From assembly GCF_900107965.1 (NCBI RefSeq), contig NZ_FNVU01000002.1, positions 558,001 through 622,000 of the forward strand: 64,000 nt of DNA, read 5' to 3'. The position numbers were made by a program, and so were the translations under genes. Origin of the DNA: Actinacidiphila yanglinensis. Its GTDB lineage: Bacteria; Actinomycetota; Actinomycetes; Streptomycetales; Streptomycetaceae. Below are positions 23,848-32,525 of this stretch, in pieces. Each line of letters starts with the position of its first letter. Position 1 is the stretch's first letter. The notes beneath the pieces were generated by a model, which saw nothing but the letters and a program-made list of their open reading frames with translations, did not search any database and was not told the origin of the DNA.

Positions 23848-25138
23848 CGACGCTCAGCCGGCCACGAGCGACGGGCCACGTGTCAGGGCGACCTCGGGGC
23901 CGCGCCACGCGGCTCCGCGCAAGTCGCTGCTGACCAAGCTGCATGTCCCCGCCGGGAAGGCGGTGGCGCTCGCCGCCATGCCCACCGCGGTGCTGATGGG
24001 CATGGGCCTGACCCCGCACCTCGCGCAGGCCGACGAGCCCAAGAACACCTCGTCGCTGGCCCCCGGCGCGTGTGTCGCCCAGCCCGACACGCCGTCCCCG
24101 AGCGCGACGGACGCCAAGAAGGCCGACAAGGACGCGAAGAAGAAGACCGACAAGGGCAGCACGTCCACGAAGGACGCGAAGGACACGCCGACGCCGTCGG
24201 CCAGCCCGCAGGGCGAGGACACGCCCGACCCGTCGGCCAGCCCGTCCTCGGGCGACACGGCCAAGGCGCCCAAGTCCACGGCCACCACCGCCCCGACGCC
24301 GACCCCCAGCCCGACCAAGTCGGTCAACCCGCTGGACCCGCTGGGCCTCGGCAACCTGCTGGGCGACCTGCTCGGCGGAGGCGGCAACTCCTCCCCGACG
24401 CCTTCGCCCACCTCGGCGAGCCCCACCCCGACGCCGACCACGTCCTCGCCCAAGCCCACGCCGACGCCGAGCAGTTCGGGCGACTCGGCGGTCAAGGAGG
24501 CCGGCAAGGCGGCAGGCGACGCGGTCAAGGGCGCCACGGACGACGTCAAGAAGGCCACCAAGGCGCTGTCGGACGCCACCGCGACCCCGAAGCCCTCGGC
24601 CACACCGTCGCCCTCCACAACGGCGGACAGCGGCGATCTCGCGAACGGCTATCCGTGCCCGACGTACGATGCCAAGGCGCTGGACGACGCCAAGCTGGAG
24701 CCGGGTATCCCGCTCCTGCCCGACCAGCCCTGGACGCTGAAGAGCAGCATCCTGACCCTGCACGGCCTGAAGTACGACGGCATCGTCCAGGTGAAGACCG
24801 CCAGCGGTGAGATCAAGGACGTCCTGAAGTTCACCACCACCGGCATCGACATCGGTGACCTGGACCAGTTCGTGGTGGGCCCGAACGGCAAGGGCCACAC
24901 CGAGGTCAAGGCGGCCAAGGGCTCCACGTCCACCATCACCGGTGGCACCACGACCCTCTACACCGAGTCGCTCAGCGGCAACCTCCTCGGCCTGGTGCCG
25001 ATCACCTTCACGCCGAAGGCCCCGCCGCCGCTGACCCTGCCGGAGCTGTTCTTCACCAACGTCACCGTCATCAACGCCGGCCAGTTCGGCGGGAACCTGC
25101 ACATCCCCGGCATGCAGGTGCTGCCCGGCCAGCCCTAG
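23837..25138 (+). CDS. secreted Pro/Thr/Lys-rich surface protein
   Basis: A 433-residue protein. Residues 30-65 form a signal peptide (AVALAAMPTAVLMGMGL, cleavage probably after AQA). Residues 80-270 are a low-complexity linker of Thr, Ser, Pro, Lys and Asp (TPSPSATDAKK, TPTPSPTKS), the type that spans peptidoglycan. The C-terminal 165 residues form a compact globular domain that starts at YPCPTYDAKAL and contains ITGGTTTLYTESLSGNLLGL. No LPXTG or membrane anchor follows, so retention is uncertain. The start is GTG 23837 with ACGGGAGG upstream, overlapping the DUF6114 gene. Repetitive codons make the linker a likely site of length variation between strains. Confidence 0.78.
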   Translation: MLGDDAQPATSDGPRVRATSGPRHAAPRKSLLTKLHVPAGKAVALAAMPTAVLMGMGLTPHLAQADEPKNTSSLAPGACVAQPDTPSPSATDAKKADKDAKKKTDKGSTSTKDAKDTPTPSASPQGEDTPDPSASPSSGDTAKAPKSTATTAPTPTPSPTKSVNPLDPLGLGNLLGDLLGGGGNSSPTPSPTSASPTPTPTTSSPKPTPTPSSSGDSAVKEAGKAAGDAVKGATDDVKKATKALSDATATPKPSATPSPSTTADSGDLANGYPCPTYDAKALDDAKLEPGIPLLPDQPWTLKSSILTLHGLKYDGIVQVKTASGEIKDVLKFTTTGIDIGDLDQFVVGPNGKGHTEVKAAKGSTSTITGGTTTLYTESLSGNLLGLVPITFTPKAPPPLTLPELFFTNVTVINAGQFGGNLHIPGMQVLPGQP

Positions 25139-25200
25139 ACGCCCTGGTGACCGCCGCCCGCGCGGGAGGTGCGAACCGCCGCGCGGGCACGGCGACACGA

Positions 25201-25240
25201 AGCGGCCACGTACCCCCTCCCACAGGGGTACGTGGCCGCT
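25201..25240. terminator. strong bidirectional terminator
   Basis: AGCGGCCACGTACCCC (25201-25216) pairs perfectly with 25225-25240 over an 8-base loop, a 16-bp stem. It lies between two convergent genes, the surface protein (stop 25138) and pyruvate kinase (stop 25263), and should serve both. Confidence 0.85.
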
Positions 25241-25262
25241 GGTCGTCGCGCCGGTCGAGCCG

Positions 25263-26681
25263 TCAGTCCCCGAGGTGGTGCACCCGGACCAGGTTGGTGG
25301 TGCCGGGGACGCCGGGCGGGGAGCCGGCCGTGATGATGACGGTGTCGCCCTTGGCGTACTCCGACAGCTTCAGCATCTCGCGGTCGACCAGCTCCACCAT
25401 CGCGTCGGTGTTGCCGACGTGCTCGACCACGAACGTCTCGACGCCCCAGGTGAGCGCGAGCTGGTTGCGGGTGGCGGGGTCGGTGGTGAAGGCGACCACC
25501 GGCTCGGGCACCCGGTAGCGGGCCAGCCGGCGGGCGGTGTCACCGGACTTGGTGAAGGCCACCAGGGTGCGGGCGTCGAGGAAGTCGGCCAGCTCGGCCG
25601 CCGCGCGGGCCACCGCACCGCCCTGGGTGCGGGGCTTCTTGCCCGGCGCCAGCGGCTGCAGGCCCAGGCACAGCAGCTCCGCCTCGGCCGCCTCCACGAT
25701 CCGGGCCATCGTCTTGACCGTCTCGATCGGGTACTTGCCGACCGAGGACTCGGCCGAGAGCATCACCGCGTCGGCGCCGTCCAGGATGGCGTTGGCCACG
25801 TCGGACGCCTCGGCGCGGGTCGGCCGGGAGTTGGTGATCATCGACTCCATCATCTGGGTCGCCACGATCACCGGCTTGGCGTTGCGGCGGCACAGCTCGA
25901 TCAGCCGCTTCTGCACCACGGGCACCCGCTCCAGCGGGTACTCCACCGCGAGGTCGCCGCGGGCGACCATCACGGCGTCGAACGCCATGACGACGTCCTC
26001 CATGTTCTCCACCGCCTGCGGCTTCTCCACCTTGGCGATGACCGGGACCCGGCGGCCCTCCTCGTCCATCACCCGGTGCACGTCGCGCACGTCCTTGGCA
26101 TCCCGGACGAAGGACAGCGCGACCATGTCGACGCCCATCCGCAGCGCGAACCGCAGGTCCTCGATGTCCTTCTCGGACAGTGCCGGCACGTTCACCGACG
26201 CGCCGGGCAGGTTGATCCCCTTGTGGTCGGAGATCACGCCGCCCTCGACGACCAGCGAGCGGACCCGGGCGCCCTCGACCTCGATGACCCGCAGGGCCAC
26301 GTTGCCGTCGTTGATCAGGATCGGGTCGCCCTGCGAGACGTCGCCGGGCAGGCCCTTGTAGGTGGTGCCGCAGATCGTCCGGTCCCCGGCCACCTCCTCG
26401 GTGGTGATGGTGAACTCGTCGCCCGCCACCAGCTCCACCGGTCCGTCGGCGAACTTGCCCAGACGGATCTTCGGCCCCTGGAGGTCGGCGAGGATGCCGA
26501 CCGCGCGGCCGGTCTCCTCGGCGACCTTGCGCACGCGCTGGAAGCGGCTCTCGTGCTCGGCGTGGCTGCCGTGGCTGAAGTTGAGACGGGCCACGTTCAT
26601 ACCGGCGTCGACCAGCGTTTTCAGCTGGTCGTACGAGTCGACGGCGGGACCCAGGGTGCAGACGATCTTGGCTCGGCGCAT
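25263..26681 (-). CDS. pyk: pyruvate kinase
   Basis: A 472-residue glycolytic enzyme that makes pyruvate and ATP from phosphoenolpyruvate and ADP. Motifs include MRRAKIVCTLGPAVDS at the start, ARLNFSHG, ILADLQGPKIRLG, the active-site region IAKVEKPQAVENM, VARGDLAVEYPLERV and ATQMMESMI. The C-terminal allosteric domain is complete (GDTVIITAGSPPGVPGTTNL). The ATG at 26681 is set by the conserved N-terminus. The 74-base gap to ackA contains TAGGAT (26690-26695 on the minus strand), which could be a -10 box. S. coelicolor has two isoenzymes, and this position fits the one beside ackA-pta. Confidence 0.93.
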   Translation of the reverse strand: MRRAKIVCTLGPAVDSYDQLKTLVDAGMNVARLNFSHGSHAEHESRFQRVRKVAEETGRAVGILADLQGPKIRLGKFADGPVELVAGDEFTITTEEVAGDRTICGTTYKGLPGDVSQGDPILINDGNVALRVIEVEGARVRSLVVEGGVISDHKGINLPGASVNVPALSEKDIEDLRFALRMGVDMVALSFVRDAKDVRDVHRVMDEEGRRVPVIAKVEKPQAVENMEDVVMAFDAVMVARGDLAVEYPLERVPVVQKRLIELCRRNAKPVIVATQMMESMITNSRPTRAEASDVANAILDGADAVMLSAESSVGKYPIETVKTMARIVEAAEAELLCLGLQPLAPGKKPRTQGGAVARAAAELADFLDARTLVAFTKSGDTARRLARYRVPEPVVAFTTDPATRNQLALTWGVETFVVEHVGNTDAMVELVDREMLKLSEYAKGDTVIITAGSPPGVPGTTNLVRVHHLGD

Positions 26682-26755
26682 GGGCGCTATCCTATCGGTT
26701 TGTTCCGCTCCGGAATAATCTGGGACTACGGGGCTGTGCCGGTGGACGGAGTCGC

Positions 26756-27907
26756 TCAACCGCCTGCCAGCCGATAAGTATCCCGGGCGATCTCCCACTC
26801 CTCGTCGGTGGGGACCACCGCGACCGCCACCCGGCTGGAGGCGGCCGAGACCAGCCGGGCGCCCGAGGCGCGCACCGCGTTGTGCACCGGGTCCAGCTCG
26901 ATGCCCAGCGCCTCCAGGTCCCGTACGGCAGCCGCGCGCACCGAGGCGGAGTTCTCCCCGACGCCCGCGGTGAAGGCGATCGCGTCCACCCGGCCCAGCA
27001 CGGCGGTGAACGCGCCGATGTAGCGGCGCAACCGGTGCACGTACACGTCGAACGCCAGCCGGGCATCCGCGTCGCCCTCGCCCATCCGGCGGCCGATCTC
27101 CCGCATGTCGTTGGCGCCGCACAGGCCCAGCAGCCCGGAGCGCTTGTTGAGCAGGGTGTCGATCTCGTCGGCGCTCAGGCCGCCGACCCGCTCCAGGTGG
27201 AAGACCACCCCCGGGTCGATGTCGCCGGAGCGGGTGCCCATCACCAGGCCCTCCAGCGGGGTCAGACCCATCGAGGTGTCCACGCACACCCCGCCCTGGA
27301 CGGCGGAGGCCGAGGCGCCGTTGCCCAGGTGCAGCACGATCACGTTGACGTCGGCGGGCTCCTTGCCGAGCAGCGCGGCGGTGGCCCGGGAGACGTACGC
27401 GTGCGAGGTGCCGTGGAAGCCGTAGCGGCGGATGCCGTACCGGTCGGCGGTGGCGGCGTCGATCGCGTAGCGGGCCGCGGCCTCCGGGAGGGTGGCGTGG
27501 AAGGCGGTGTCGAAGACCGCCACCTGCGGCAGGTCGGGGCGCAGTTCCCGGGCGACCTTGATGCCGGTGATGTTCGCGGGGTTGTGCAGCGGGGCGAGCG
27601 GCACCAGCTCCTCGATCTCGGCGACCACCTCGTCGGTGATCAGCGTCGGCTCGGTGAACCGGGTGCCGCCGTGCACCACCCGGTGCCCCACCGCCGCCAG
27701 TTCGGGCGAGTCCAGGCCGAGGCCCTTGCCGGTGAGGTCGCGGGCGACCTGCCGCAGCGCCTCCGCGTGGTCGGCGACGCCGCCCTCCTCGCCGATCCGC
27801 TCCACGAGGCCGGACGCGAGCCGGGTGCCGTCGGCCATGTCCACCAGCTGGTACTTCACCGACGAGGAGCCGGAGTTGAGCACGAGTACGCGGGTCGCGG
27901 TGGTCAC
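26756..27907 (-). CDS. ackA: acetate kinase
   Basis: A 383-residue enzyme that interconverts acetyl phosphate and acetate with ATP. It opens RVLVLNSGSSSVKYQ, and carries the substrate motif GHRVVHGG, the catalytic Asp/Arg region AVFDTAFH and the adenine-binding GVGENS near the C-terminus. The GTG at 27907 overlaps the pta stop (GTGA). With Pta it forms the standard overflow pathway from acetyl-CoA. Confidence 0.93.
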   Translation of the reverse strand: MTTATRVLVLNSGSSSVKYQLVDMADGTRLASGLVERIGEEGGVADHAEALRQVARDLTGKGLGLDSPELAAVGHRVVHGGTRFTEPTLITDEVVAEIEELVPLAPLHNPANITGIKVARELRPDLPQVAVFDTAFHATLPEAAARYAIDAATADRYGIRRYGFHGTSHAYVSRATAALLGKEPADVNVIVLHLGNGASASAVQGGVCVDTSMGLTPLEGLVMGTRSGDIDPGVVFHLERVGGLSADEIDTLLNKRSGLLGLCGANDMREIGRRMGEGDADARLAFDVYVHRLRRYIGAFTAVLGRVDAIAFTAGVGENSASVRAAAVRDLEALGIELDPVHNAVRASGARLVSAASSRVAVAVVPTDEEWEIARDTYRLAGG

Positions 27908-29985
27908 CTGAGGTCCCCCTGGGCCTGGATCGCGGTGATCGCGACCGTGTTGACGATGTCCTGCACGAGCGCGCCCCGGGACAGGTCGTTCACCGGCTTG
28001 CGCAGGCCCTGCAGGACCGGGCCGACCGCGACCGCGCCGGCCGAGCGCTGGACGGCCTTGTAGGTGTTGTTGCCGGTGTTGAGGTCGGGGAAGATCAGCA
28101 CCGTGGCCTGGCCGGCCACCGCGGACCCCGGCAGCTTGGTGGCGGCGACCACCGGGGAGACCGCCGCGTCGTACTGGATCGGCCCCTCGACCAGCAGGTC
28201 GGGCTGGTGTGCGCGGACCAGGTCGGTGGCGGCCCGCACCTTGTCGACGTCGGCGCCCGAGCCGGAGGTGCCGGTGGAGTACGACAGCATCGCCACCCTC
28301 GGCTGCACGTCGAAGCGCGCCGCGGTGGCCGCCGCCTGGATGGCGATGTCCGCGAGCTGCTCGGCGTCCGGGTCCGGGTTCACCGCGCAGTCGCCGTAGA
28401 CCAGCACCTTGTCGGCCAGGCACATGAAGAACACCGAGGAGACGATGGCCGCGCCCGGCCGGGTCTTGATGATCTCGAAGGCGGGCCGGATCGTGGCGGC
28501 CGTGGAGTGCACCGCGCCCGACACCATGCCGTCGGCCAGGCCCTCCTGCACCATCATCGTGCCGAAGTACGACACGTCGGCGACCATGTCGTACGCCAGC
28601 TCGTAGCTGACGCCCTTGTGCGCGCGGAGCTTGGCGTACAGGGCGGCGAAACGATCCCGCAGCGGCGAGGTGTGCGGGTCGATGATCTGCAGGGCCGGGT
28701 CGTCCAGGCCCACGCCGAGGTCGCCGGCCTTCTTGCGGACCGCGTCCTCCTCGCCGAGCAGCGTCAGGTCGCACACGCCGCGGCGCAGCAGCACCTCCGC
28801 GGCCCGCAGGATGCGTTCCTCGCCGCCCTCCGGCAGCACGATCCGCCGCTTGCGGGACCTGGCCCGCTCCAGCAGCGCGTGCTCGAACATCATCGGGGTG
28901 ACCCGGGCGGACCGCGCCACCGACAGCCGCTCGGTCAGCTCGGCGGTGTCCACGTGCGTCTCGAACAGGCCGAGCGCGGTCTCCGTCTTGCGCGGAGTGC
29001 CCGCCGCCAGCTTGCCCTCCAGGCCGAAGAGTTCGGTCGCGGTGAGGAACGAGCCGGTCGGCACCGCCACCACCGGCGTGCCCGGCGCCAGTCGCCCGGC
29101 CAGCGCCAGGATGTCGGGGCCGGGCTTCTCGTCCAGCGTGAGCAGCACGCCCGCGATCGACGGCGAGCCGGCCGAGTGGGCGGCCAGCGCCCCTATGATC
29201 AGGTCGGCGCGGTCGCCCGGGGTGACCACCACGCACCCGGGGGTCAGCGCCGGCAGGAACGTCGGCAGCATCGCGCCGCCGAAGACGAAGTCCAGCGCGT
29301 CCCTGGCCAGTCCGGCGTCGTCGCCGAGCAGCACCTCCGCGTCCAGGGTCTCCACGATCTGCCGGACCGTCGGGGCCGCCAGCGCGGGCTCGTCCGGCAG
29401 CGCGTACACCGGCACCGGCAGGCTGCGCCGCAACTGCTCGGTCGCCGCGTCGAGCTGCGCCGGGTCCACCCGGTTGGCGACCATCGCGATCACGTCGCAA
29501 CCGAGGTTGGTGTAGGCGTGGTGGGCGTTGCGGACCTCGGCGGCCACCGACTCCGCGCTCTGGTTGCGGCCGCCGATCACCGCCAGCACCGACGCCCCGC
29601 ACTCGTTGGCCAGCCGGGCGTTCACCCCCAGCTCGGCGGGCAGGTTGGTCTCGGCGAAGTCCGAGCCGAGGATCAGTACCGTCTCGTAGCTCGCGGCGAC
29701 CCGCAGGTAGCCCTCGACCAGCCGCGCGGTCAGCGCCGCCTGGCCCTCGTCGGCCTGGAGCGCGGCCGCCTCGGGGTAGCCCATGCCGAAGACCGTCGCC
29801 GGGTCCTGGTCGAGCCGGTAGCGGCTGCGCAGCAACTCGAAGATCCGGTCGGGCGCGTCGTGGACCAGCGGACGGTAGATCCCGACCCGGTCGACCTGCC
29901 GGGTGAGCAACTCCATGATGCCGAGCTCCACGACCTGGCGGCCGTCGCCACGGCCGATGCCCGTGACATAGACGCTGCGCGTCAC
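27904..29985 (-). CDS. pta: phosphate acetyltransferase, long form
   Basis: A 693-residue phosphotransacetylase, the long type with an N-terminal BioD-like P-loop-fold domain (MTRSVYVTGIGRGDGRQVVE), a central DRTGG domain, and the C-terminal catalytic PTA_PTB domain (from about residue 370, RIVLPEGGEERILRAAEVLL onward; LSYSTGTSGSGADVDKV is the active-site loop). It makes acetyl phosphate from acetyl-CoA. The glycine-rich loop of the first domain lacks a clear GxxxxGKT, so nucleotide binding there is doubtful. GTG 29985 has GGAG nine bases upstream; a frame extension to 30171 has no support. It is translationally coupled to ackA. Confidence 0.92.
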   Translation of the reverse strand: MTRSVYVTGIGRGDGRQVVELGIMELLTRQVDRVGIYRPLVHDAPDRIFELLRSRYRLDQDPATVFGMGYPEAAALQADEGQAALTARLVEGYLRVAASYETVLILGSDFAETNLPAELGVNARLANECGASVLAVIGGRNQSAESVAAEVRNAHHAYTNLGCDVIAMVANRVDPAQLDAATEQLRRSLPVPVYALPDEPALAAPTVRQIVETLDAEVLLGDDAGLARDALDFVFGGAMLPTFLPALTPGCVVVTPGDRADLIIGALAAHSAGSPSIAGVLLTLDEKPGPDILALAGRLAPGTPVVAVPTGSFLTATELFGLEGKLAAGTPRKTETALGLFETHVDTAELTERLSVARSARVTPMMFEHALLERARSRKRRIVLPEGGEERILRAAEVLLRRGVCDLTLLGEEDAVRKKAGDLGVGLDDPALQIIDPHTSPLRDRFAALYAKLRAHKGVSYELAYDMVADVSYFGTMMVQEGLADGMVSGAVHSTAATIRPAFEIIKTRPGAAIVSSVFFMCLADKVLVYGDCAVNPDPDAEQLADIAIQAAATAARFDVQPRVAMLSYSTGTSGSGADVDKVRAATDLVRAHQPDLLVEGPIQYDAAVSPVVAATKLPGSAVAGQATVLIFPDLNTGNNTYKAVQRSAGAVAVGPVLQGLRKPVNDLSRGALVQDIVNTVAITAIQAQGDLR

Positions 29986-30257
29986 CCCTGTACTCCGTTT
30001 CTGCCGTCCCCGGGCCGCGGGTCTGCCGTGCCCGTGCGCGGGCCGGCCCCGACCCGCGGGTGAAGGTGCGTACGTGCGTGCGTACCCACATCCGACGCTA
30101 ACGCCCCGACCGGGCGAATGCCCGACGAGGGCGGGGCATGCGGGGGGCGCGTCGGAGGACGATCGGTGCATCGGGGCGTTCGGCCGGCCGGGTGGGCGCG
30201 CTCCGAGGGATACCCCGGGTCCGGCGGACGGTACACGTAGGGTGAGGGGGAGCGGAG

Positions 30258-31271
30258 ATGGAGGGCGGTGCCATGGAGGTATTGGCCACCGGAGTGCAGC
30301 GCGACGAGCGGCCCCTGCTGGAGCGCGCCTTCGCGCCGCGGCACCAGGTCCGCTGCCTGGAGACCACCCTGACCGCCGACACCCTCCCGCTCGCCGCGGG
30401 CTACGAAGCGGTGTCGACCAGCGTCAACGCGGTCCTGGACGCCCCTGCCCTGGAGACGCTGGTGCGCGGCGGCACCCGGCTGATCACCCAGCGTTCCACC
30501 GGGTACAACAACATCGACCTCGCGCACGCCGAGCGGCTGGGCCTGACGGTGGCGCGGGTGGCCGGCTACTCCCCGTACGCGGTCGCGGAGTTCGCGTGGA
30601 CGCTGGCGATGGCGCTCAACCGCCGGATCGTGCGGGCCTCCTCGCGGACCCGCGACTTCGACTTCCGGCTGGACGGGCTGCTCGGCCGCGACTTCCACGG
30701 CCGTACCGCCGGGGTGATCGGCACCGGGCGGATCGGCTCGGCGTTCGCCGCCATCGCCCGCGGCTTCGGCATGCGGCTGCTCGGCTGGGACATCGCGGTC
30801 AGCCCGCAGTGCGAGGAGATGGGGATGGAGTACGTCGAGCTGGACCGGCTGCTGCGCGAGTCCGACCTGGTCAGCCTGCACGTGCCGCTGATGCCCTCCA
30901 CCCACCACCTGCTGGGTGCCCGGCGGCTGGCCGAGCTCAAGGACGACGCGATCGTGATCAACACGAGCCGCGGCGCGCTGATCGACTCCGACGCGCTGGT
31001 GGACACGCTGCGCGAGGGCCGGCTCGGCGGGGTGGGGCTCGACGTCTACGAGGAGGAGGCCGGTGTCTTCTTCTACGACAAGTCGCTGGAGGTGATGACC
31101 GACGACACCCTGGCGCGGCTGATGACCTTCACCCACGTGCTGATCACCTCGCACCAGGCGTACTTCACGGTGGACGCGGTGGAGGAGATCGTCGCGGCGA
31201 CCGTCCGCAATGTGGACGACTACCTCGTCGGGCGGATCACGGAGTGCACGCTGATCCCGAAGTCCCCGTGA
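30258..31271 (+). CDS. D-lactate dehydrogenase-like 2-hydroxyacid dehydrogenase
   Basis: A 337-residue NAD-dependent D-2-hydroxyacid dehydrogenase. The Rossmann motif is GVIGTGRIGSAFA. The catalytic trio is Arg in NTSRGALIDSDAL, Glu in DVYEEEAG and His in TSHQAYFT. The EEAGVFFYDKS stretch and the HQAYFTVDAVEEI end match the fermentative LdhA subgroup rather than glycerate or phosphoglycerate dehydrogenases. ATG 30258 follows GGAG; an ATG at 30273 is also possible. It is divergent from pta, so pyruvate reduction and acetate formation are encoded side by side. Confidence 0.85.
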   Translation: MEGGAMEVLATGVQRDERPLLERAFAPRHQVRCLETTLTADTLPLAAGYEAVSTSVNAVLDAPALETLVRGGTRLITQRSTGYNNIDLAHAERLGLTVARVAGYSPYAVAEFAWTLAMALNRRIVRASSRTRDFDFRLDGLLGRDFHGRTAGVIGTGRIGSAFAAIARGFGMRLLGWDIAVSPQCEEMGMEYVELDRLLRESDLVSLHVPLMPSTHHLLGARRLAELKDDAIVINTSRGALIDSDALVDTLREGRLGGVGLDVYEEEAGVFFYDKSLEVMTDDTLARLMTFTHVLITSHQAYFTVDAVEEIVAATVRNVDDYLVGRITECTLIPKSP

Positions 31272-31362
31272 CGCCGGGGGCCCGGTCCGCCCGGTCCGCC
31301 GGGCGGCGCGGACCCGCACGCGCCACGCGAACCGCTACCCGTATCTCCTGGAGAGATCGCCC

Positions 31363-32388
31363 ATGCGCATCGGAGTGCTCACCGCCGGCGGCGACTGCCC
31401 CGGCCTCAACGCCGTCATCCGGTCGGTCGTGCACCGCGCGCTGACCGGCCACACGGACGAGGTCATCGGTTTCGAGGACGGCTTCGTCGGCCTGCTGGAG
31501 GGCCGCTTCCGCGAACTCGACCTCAACTCCGTCAGCGGCATCCTGGCGCGCGGCGGCACCATCCTGGGCTCGGCCCGGCTGGAGCGGGCCCGGCTGCGCG
31601 AGGCCGCCGACAACGCCGACGAGCTCTGCGCCCAGTACGGCATCGACGTACTGATCCCGATCGGCGGCGAGGGCACCCTGACCGCAGCCCGGATGCTCTC
31701 CGACGCAGGGATGCCGGTGGTGGGGGTGCCCAAGACGATCGACAACGACATCAACGGCACCGACCGCACCTTCGGCTTCGACACCGCGGTCACCGTCGCC
31801 TCCGAGGCGATCGACCGGCTGCAGACCACCGCGGAGTCGCACCAGCGGGTCATGGTGGTGGAGGTCATGGGCCGGCACGCAGGCTGGATCGCGCTGGAGG
31901 CCGGCATGGCCAGCGGCGCGCACGGCATCTGCGTGCCGGAGCGGCCCTTCGACCCGGCCGACCTGGTGGACATGGTCCAGAAGCGCTTCGCCCGCGGCAA
32001 GAAGTTCGCGGTGGTCTGCGTCGCGGAGGGCGCGCACCCGGCCAAGGACACGATGGACTACGGCGTCGGCGCGATCGACAAGTTCGGCCACGAGCGCTTC
32101 ACCGGCATCGGCACCACCCTCGCCCGCGAGCTGGAGGCGCGGCTGGGCAAGGAGGCCCGCCCGGTCATCCTCGGCCACATCCAGCGCGGCGGCGTCCCCA
32201 CCCCCTACGACCGGGTGCTGGCCACCCGTTTCGGCTGGCACGCGGTGGAGGCGGCGCATGCCGGTTCCTTCGGCCACATGACCGCCCTGCACGGCACGCG
32301 GATCGCCATGGTCCCGCTCGCGGACGCCATCACCCACCTCAAGACCGTCCCCGAGGACCGGATGGAAGAGGCCGAATCGGTCTACTGA
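31363..32388 (+). CDS. pfkA: ATP-dependent 6-phosphofructokinase
   Basis: A 341-residue PfkA. The nucleotide loop is LTAGGDCPGLNAV, and GGEGTLTAA carries the glycine (equivalent to Gly104 of E. coli) that marks ATP rather than pyrophosphate use. PKTIDNDINGTDRTFGFDTA holds the catalytic Asp, with Lys where E. coli has Gly, as in the actinobacterial group. MGRHAGWIAL and HIQRGGVPTPYDR bind fructose 6-phosphate. ATG 31363 follows GGAGAGA. It lies 91 bases after the dehydrogenase, same strand, probably with its own or a shared promoter. Confidence 0.93.
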   Translation: MRIGVLTAGGDCPGLNAVIRSVVHRALTGHTDEVIGFEDGFVGLLEGRFRELDLNSVSGILARGGTILGSARLERARLREAADNADELCAQYGIDVLIPIGGEGTLTAARMLSDAGMPVVGVPKTIDNDINGTDRTFGFDTAVTVASEAIDRLQTTAESHQRVMVVEVMGRHAGWIALEAGMASGAHGICVPERPFDPADLVDMVQKRFARGKKFAVVCVAEGAHPAKDTMDYGVGAIDKFGHERFTGIGTTLARELEARLGKEARPVILGHIQRGGVPTPYDRVLATRFGWHAVEAAHAGSFGHMTALHGTRIAMVPLADAITHLKTVPEDRMEEAESVY

Positions 32389-32525
32389 GACATCTCCGGA
32401 GCGGCATTCTGTAAAGTTCGGGCCACATGTCCGGCAGGACTCGTACAACTCTTCGTTACCTTGGGTGGTCTGTTCAGGGTGTTACGAGTGGCAGAAGAAA
32501 GAGTGCAGGGAGAGGTCCGCTCATC

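Noticed and set aside
24070-24620. Repeats in the surface-protein linker as a CRISPR-like or tandem array
   Set aside because: The repetition is irregular and follows Thr/Pro/Lys codons in a clear reading frame; no regular spacers.
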